64,000 nucleotides of DNA from Helicobacter acinonychis (GTDB lineage: Bacteria; Campylobacterota; Campylobacteria; Campylobacterales; Helicobacteraceae). Numbering within the stretch: the stretch's first letter is position 1; every line of letters starts with the position of its first letter. A program made the translations under genes and the position numbers. The stretch lies in NCBI RefSeq assembly GCF_900461455.1, contig NZ_UGIA01000001.1:124001-188000 (forward strand). The letters run 5' to 3'. The notes beneath the pieces were generated by a model that saw nothing but the letters and a program-made list of their open reading frames with translations, had not been told where the DNA came from and made no database searches. Shown one piece after another: positions 59,700 to 64,000 of the stretch.

Positions 59700-61340
59700 T
59701 TACTGGTTATAATTTTTATACAATTCTATTAAATGCTTGGTAGAGCTGTCAAAAAAAGCGTTGCTTTTATGCCCTTCTAATTCTTGCAAAATCGGCACGG
59801 CTAATTCTTTCCCAAGCTCCACGCCCCATTGATCAAAGCTATTAATATCCCAAATAACCCCTTGCACAAAGACTTTATGTTCATAAAGAGCCACCAACGC
59901 CCCCATATTACTTGGCGAGATCTTTTCTAATAAAAGGATATTAGAGGGGCGATTGCCAAAAAACACCCTATGGTGGGCTAAATCTTTGGCTTCATCTTTT
60001 TCTAATCCTTTAGAAAGCAGTTCGCCAAACGCTTCTTCATAACTTTTGCCTTTCATAAAGGCTTGTGCTTGCGCTAAAACATTGCTGAATAAAATCTCAT
60101 GATGGCCTTTAGCGTTAGGCTTTTTGTCTAAAGAGGCGATAAAATCAATGGGGATTAAATGCGTGCCTTGATGCAAGAGCTGGAAAAAGGCGTGCTGGGC
60201 GTTAATGCCCATATCACCCCAAACAACAGGGCAGGTGTCATAGGGGATTGTTTCGCCTTTTTTACTGATGCGTTTGCCATTACTCTCCATATCCAATTGC
60301 TGGATAAATTTAGGGAAATGCCTTAAATATTGATCGTAAGGGGCGATTAAGTGGCTTTTGGATTTGAAAAAATTGATATACCACACGCCAATCAATCCCA
60401 TTAAAACGGGTAAATTGCTTTCAAAAGGGGCGTTTTTAAAATGTTCATCCATTAAATACGCTCCTTTCAAAAGGGCGTTAAAATTTTTCTTCCCTAAATA
60501 GATCATAATGGATAAGCCAATAGCTGACCACAAGCTATAACGCCCCCCTACAAAATCCCAAAATTCAAACATGTTATGCTCATCAATGCCAAATTGCTGC
60601 ACCGCTTCTTTATTGGTGGATACCGCCACAAAATGCTTAGCGATATGTTTTTCATCGCCGCTCCTTTCTACGAACCATTTTCTAGCGGTTAGGGCGTTAG
60701 TTAAGGTCTCTTGGGTGGAAAAAGTCTTAGAAGCCACAATAAAAAGCGTGCTGGCTGGATTGAGCTTTTCTAAAACATCTAAAATCTGTGTGCCATCCAC
60801 ATTAGACACAAAATGCATTTTTAATCTTGGGTGGGCGTAGCGTTTTAGAGCCGTGCAAACCATTAGTGCACCTAAATCTGACCCCCCAATACCAATATTG
60901 ACAATATCGGTGATCACTTGGTTGGTATAGCCTAGTCTTTTACCGCTCCTCACGCTATCGCTAAAGGCTCGCATGCGTTTTAAAACGCTCCGAACACTTT
61001 TTAACACTTCCATATTATCTAGTAAAATTTCAGTGTCGTTCAAGCTCCTTAAAGCGGTGTGTAAAACGGCTCTCTTTTCGGTGGTGTTGATTTTTTCGCC
61101 TTTAAACATCGCTTCAATCTTTTCTTTCAAAGAGCAATCTCTCGCCAATTCAAAAAGAAGCTTTAAGGTGGTGTCATTCAAGCGGTTTTTGGAATAATCC
61201 AAGCTCAAGCTTTCAAATTGCACAAAATAACGGCTCGCTCGCTCTTTATCTTTAGAAAACCAGTCGCGCATATGCATTTCTTTAATTTCTTCATAATGTT
61301 TGAGTAATTTTGGATAAGTTTTTAATTGTGTTAGCATCAA
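59700..61340 (-). CDS. pgi: Glucose-6-phosphate isomerase
   Basis: 546 residues, full length. It contains [28 protein letters not shown] (PGI signature 1) and, near the C-terminus, [14 protein letters not shown] (signature 2). It interconverts glucose-6-phosphate and fructose-6-phosphate. In the H. pylori reference order I remember, pgi (HP1166) is far from the methylase block, so its place here marks a rearrangement. Confidence 0.97.
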   Translation of the reverse strand: MMLTQLKTYPKLLKHYEEIKEMHMRDWFSKDKERASRYFVQFESLSLDYSKNRLNDTTLKLLFELARDCSLKEKIEAMFKGEKINTTEKRAVLHTALRSLNDTEILLDNMEVLKSVRSVLKRMRAFSDSVRSGKRLGYTNQVITDIVNIGIGGSDLGALMVCTALKRYAHPRLKMHFVSNVDGTQILDVLEKLNPASTLFIVASKTFSTQETLTNALTARKWFVERSGDEKHIAKHFVAVSTNKEAVQQFGIDEHNMFEFWDFVGGRYSLWSAIGLSIMIYLGKKNFNALLKGAYLMDEHFKNAPFESNLPVLMGLIGVWYINFFKSKSHLIAPYDQYLRHFPKFIQQLDMESNGKRISKKGETIPYDTCPVVWGDMGINAQHAFFQLLHQGTHLIPIDFIASLDKKPNAKGHHEILFSNVLAQAQAFMKGKSYEEAFGELLSKGLEKDEAKDLAHHRVFFGNRPSNILLLEKISPSNMGALVALYEHKVFVQGVIWDINSFDQWGVELGKELAVPILQELEGHKSNAFFDSSTKHLIELYKNYNQ

Positions 61341-61398
61341 TACCCCTTAAATTAAAAGATATAACGCTGTATTATATAGTTTTAATTACAATTTTCAA

Positions 61399-62055
61399 AT
61401 GGAAATTTTAAGAAAAAACATTTTAGTTTACTATGGGGCGAATTTTCTCTTAATGATCGCACAAAGTTTACCTCATGCGATTTTAACCCCCTTGTTGCTT
61501 TCTAAAGGGCTTAGTTTGAGTGGAATCTTACTCGTGCAAACCTTTTTTAGCTTTTGAGTGCTAGTGGCTGAATACCCAAGCGGTGTTTTAGCGGATTTGA
61601 TGAGCCGTAAAAACTTATTCCTTGTCTCTAATGTTTTTAACCGCTAGTTTTCCGTTTGTGCTTTTTTTGACAATTTTATTCTCATGCTTTTAGCATGGGG
61701 GTTGTATGGTTTGTATAGTGCATGTTCTAGCGGCACGATTGAAGCCTCGCTCATCACAGACATTAAAGAAAATAAAAAAGATTTATCCAAATTTTTAGCC
61801 AAAAACAATCAAATCACTTATTTGAGCATGAGCATGATTATAGGGAGTTCTTTAGGATCGTTTTTATACACAAAAATCCATGCAATGATGTATATCGTGG
61901 GGATTTTTTTGATCATGTTATGTGCGCTAACGATCATTTTTTATTTTAAAGAAAAAGAAAGGGATTTTAAAAGTCAAAAAAGTTTAAAACTCCTTAAAGT
62001 GCAAGTCAAAGGCAGTCTTAAAGAGCTTAAAGACAACCCCAAGCTTAAAATCTGG
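61399..62055 (+). pseudogene. MFS drug efflux gene, 5' part only (HP1165/tetA(P)-like)
   Basis: Starts MEILRKNILVYYGANFLLM at 61399. An in-frame TGA follows SFLL..FSF at about residue 53 where Trp fits, then the MFS loop motif YPSGVLADLMSRKNL. A frameshift around NVF/LTASF at 61640 leads back to 61684-62055 (LAWGLYGLYSACSSGTIEAS). The reading frame ends at NPKLKIW where the tRNA-Leu 3' half begins, so the remaining seven or so membrane segments are missing. Roughly half of a 12-segment transporter is left. Confidence 0.87.
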
Positions 62056-62098
62056 TAAGGGCAACCTTGTGTCGGTTCGAGTCCGACCTCAGGCACCA
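62044..62098 (+). tRNA. 3' half of a tRNA-Leu, probable attachment site
   Basis: The sequence from CTTAAAATCTGG through TCCGACCTCAGGCACCA is the 3' half of a class II tRNA: right half of an anticodon arm (loop CTTAAAA, stem TCTGG), a variable arm AAGG-GCAA-CCTT, a T arm GTCGG-TTCGAGT-CCGAC (62071-62087), acceptor CTCAGGC, discriminator A and CCA. There is no 5' half: upstream is the MFS gene, whose codons for KLKIW coincide with the anticodon-loop sequence. If read as a tRNA the anticodon would be UAA. This is the form left by site-specific integration at a tRNA. Confidence 0.85.
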
Positions 62099-62107
62099 TC
62101 GATTTTA

Positions 62108-62136
62108 TCGGCATCTGCCGACTTCCGACTTTTTTA
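62108..62136 (+). terminator. Terminator-like hairpin after the tRNA half
   Basis: TCGGCA-TC-TGCCGA is a perfect 6-bp stem (62108-62121), followed after 8 bases by six T. It was probably the terminator of the original tRNA gene and has moved with its 3' half. Confidence 0.45.
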
Positions 62137-62225
62137 TATAATGTTCAAAATCGGCTCTGGGTTCCACATTAGGTTCCAAATTTTTTTGCGAATTTATAAA
62201 AGCAATATATTTAAAGGAGAATGCT

Positions 62226-63638
62226 ATGTATAATTCTAACCATAAACTTGACCCTTGGCTTCAAAAAGGCGAAGCTAATCATAAATACGCACTACAAGAG
62301 TAACTTGACAAAACTTATAATCAAAATGAAGAATTTTACGATAACAAAGATATTAAAGACCTTATGGATTATAGAATTTTAACTATAAATAATAATCCTA
62401 AAGGTGGACAAATACTATCTACAGAACATCCAATACAATTTAAACATAGCAACATTGATGATTTATATGTTGGCAACACATCACAATATAATGAAAGTAA
62501 TACTTTTAGGGAATTGGCAAAAACAGGTCATTACTTTTGGATTGATGCAAGCCGGAGCAATAATCCACAACAACAAAATCGAATCAAAGATTGTGCTTTC
62601 TGGCAAAATATAGAAACAGTATTAAATGCCCTATCTAAAACAGGTACAGAGATTTTTAAAACAACATTAAAACAATATAAGCACCAAATAAAAGAGATGT
62701 CTGCACAAAGAAATTATGCAAATCCTAGATATATTCATATGCCACACACTTACACAGCTTTAGATACTTTACCTATGGTTACTAAAGAGATTTTTAATGT
62801 TAGAGGCAAGCAAGTTATAAGAAGTAGATTCAAAGCTACTTAATAGTGTATTAATTCTTGTTGGCAGTAAAAAGTCTGGCAAAGAATTATTTTTTAATAA
62901 TATTATAAAGCCTTTGTTTAGGAATGAGTATTGCCTTATGATTGATGGTAGCAAATCTGTCTAGCAGAGATACAAAAAAAGTAATTACCAATAAAATTTT
63001 TTACAATCTGGATAACATTTCAATTCAGAATATGATAGATAAAAAAGACATTTTACAAGATATTGTGCTTAAAAAAGACAGCAATATAATTAGGTACGGT
63101 GATAACGGTCAACAGTCAATATCTGCCTTATGAATTACAAGATGTTGAGGATTCTGTATTTAAAATAGAAGATGATATAGATAAAATACACTTAGCGGAT
63201 GGGTATGTTTGTGATAATCTGAATGATTATTTGGCTAATGATTTAATAGGTTTTTCTACAATTTTAAAATACTATAATTCCAATATATCTTTATCTTATT
63301 TAAAAGATATGGATACAAGTAGAGAACCGAATTTAAAAGAGTGTGCCGCTGAATTTCATCACAAGATTATATCGAACAAAAATATTACGAAGGATGTGAG
63401 GCACGCTTTAATTCAAACTGGAAAAGCGACCAATCAGGCTTTAGGAGATTTAGATACAGTATATAACAGATACAAAAAAATATGAAATCAACACTTAAGA
63501 GTTTTATTTAATTATGAGTATGGATTTAATGCTAGTGTTGTAAAATTATATGGGCTATTGAGAGAGCTAACGCCAAAGATACCAGAAAGTAATTCTCCCA
63601 AAGGAGTGCAATATTTCTGTTTTGAGAACTTCCATTAA
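62226..63638 (+). pseudogene. Degraded P-loop NTPase, perhaps phage or plasmid primase/helicase
   Basis: ATG 62226 has a strong AAAGGAG eight bases before it. A TAA at 62301 interrupts the frame, which continues to 62843. A shift then gives LILVGSKKSGKELFFNNIIK, a Walker A-like loop with Glu for the usual Ser/Thr. Further shifts give KKVITNKIFYNLDNISIQNM and the last block (63099-63638), which has an in-frame TGA at 63483 and ends GVQYFCFENFH. Together about 470 codons. The order (N-terminal region, P-loop, then a nucleotide-binding second half) resembles primase-type ATPases of mobile elements, but this is inference. The region is much more AT-rich than its neighbours. Confidence 0.65.
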
Positions 63639-64000
63639 GCCTTAATTCCCCAAAACAATAAGCGCACTATTAAAGCATCGTTAATCTTGTTGCCTTAATA
63701 ACGCGCTTATGTATCAAAATATAAAACCCTATAAAAATATTTATATAATATGTACTTAAATAATAATACTATATTTATAATAAAATTCTTTACTCATTAT
63801 TAGAGATACCAAAAAAACTAACTTTTAACAAGACTATTCTTAAAAACTTCCTGATTTTAATCTTACTTTTTTGTAAATTTATTGTTAAATTAATATTTAT
63901 ATTTTAATATAAAAATATTTAATATATATTGTGTTCATTATTGGGTTTATTATTGTTTTTTTAAATAAAATTGCAGCCAAGTAATCTATCTATTATTTTT
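63639..64000. other. Very AT-rich gap with an inverted repeat
   Basis: No coding frame is supported. The only structure is an imperfect inverted repeat: ATAAGCGCACTATTAA (63658-63673) and TTAATAACGCGCTTAT (63695-63710) pair at 14 of 16 positions around a 21-base loop. From about 63720 to the end the sequence is almost pure A and T with scattered TATAAT-like words. Confidence 0.6.

Noticed and set aside
62044..62098. A functional tRNA-Leu gene
   Set aside because: The 5' acceptor strand, D arm and 5' anticodon stem are absent; upstream bases are MFS coding sequence.
1..64000. CRISPR array or rRNA operon
   Set aside because: No regularly spaced short repeats with unique spacers and no rRNA signature blocks were seen.

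Overview
The window is chromosomal DNA of the Helicobacter pylori group. Three things show this: the AT-rich coding style, the gene content (flaA, napA, tlpD, tipα, hcpE, Hop porins, the giant VacA-like autotransporter faaA, hefABC), and gene order that follows the H. pylori reference as I remember it. FlaA differs at a dozen or so positions from the H. pylori sequence I recall, and many accessory genes are broken. This makes the close relative H. acinonychis, or a divergent African lineage, a real possibility. That species call is inference.

Layout. 1-9.3 kb: end of a probable type III methylase, the dba-dsbI pair, rnpB, tipα, then PBP1A, a BioF/KBL-like enzyme and the zinc chemoreceptor tlpD on the minus strand, followed by a decayed ABC exporter gene. 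9.4-19.6 kb: flaA with its sigma-28 promoter, magIII, and a hemE-hefA-hefB-hefC-outer membrane protein operon. 19.6-29.4 kb: faaA, preceded by a perfectly spaced 84-bp tandem duplication. 29.4-33.3 kb: a decay zone with a dead ABC permease/ATPase pair and a dead hopQ-like adhesin. 33.6-47.4 kb: hcpE, a cytochrome c, hemC-proS-hemA-ispB and partners, napA, flgI-rod protein-flgS, the DEAD-box helicase and an SPFH protein. 47.5-49.9 kb: oppD and oppC, destroyed by a deletion and frameshifts. 50-57.9 kb: tRNA-Ala, hopF, hopG, then the tightly overlapped purA-fliJ-like-motE-like-rseP-xseA operon. 57.9-61.4 kb: an adenine methylase overlapping a probable restriction enzyme, then pgi. 61.4-64 kb: an MFS efflux gene cut off by the 3' half of a tRNA-Leu, followed by very AT-rich remains of a P-loop NTPase (replication or primase-like) gene.

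The intact genes cover heme synthesis, polyprenyl and purine synthesis, flagellar assembly and its control (FlaA, FlgI, FlgS, FliJ-like, MotE-like), oxidative protein folding, multidrug efflux, iron storage and adhesion. The broken ones are mostly transporters and surface proteins. The most unusual features are the tRNA-Leu junction with its degraded element, the architecture of faaA (paired cysteines, a helical insert, several G7 tracts), the 84-bp duplication in front of faaA, and a roughly 250-bp intergenic repeat present in three copies.
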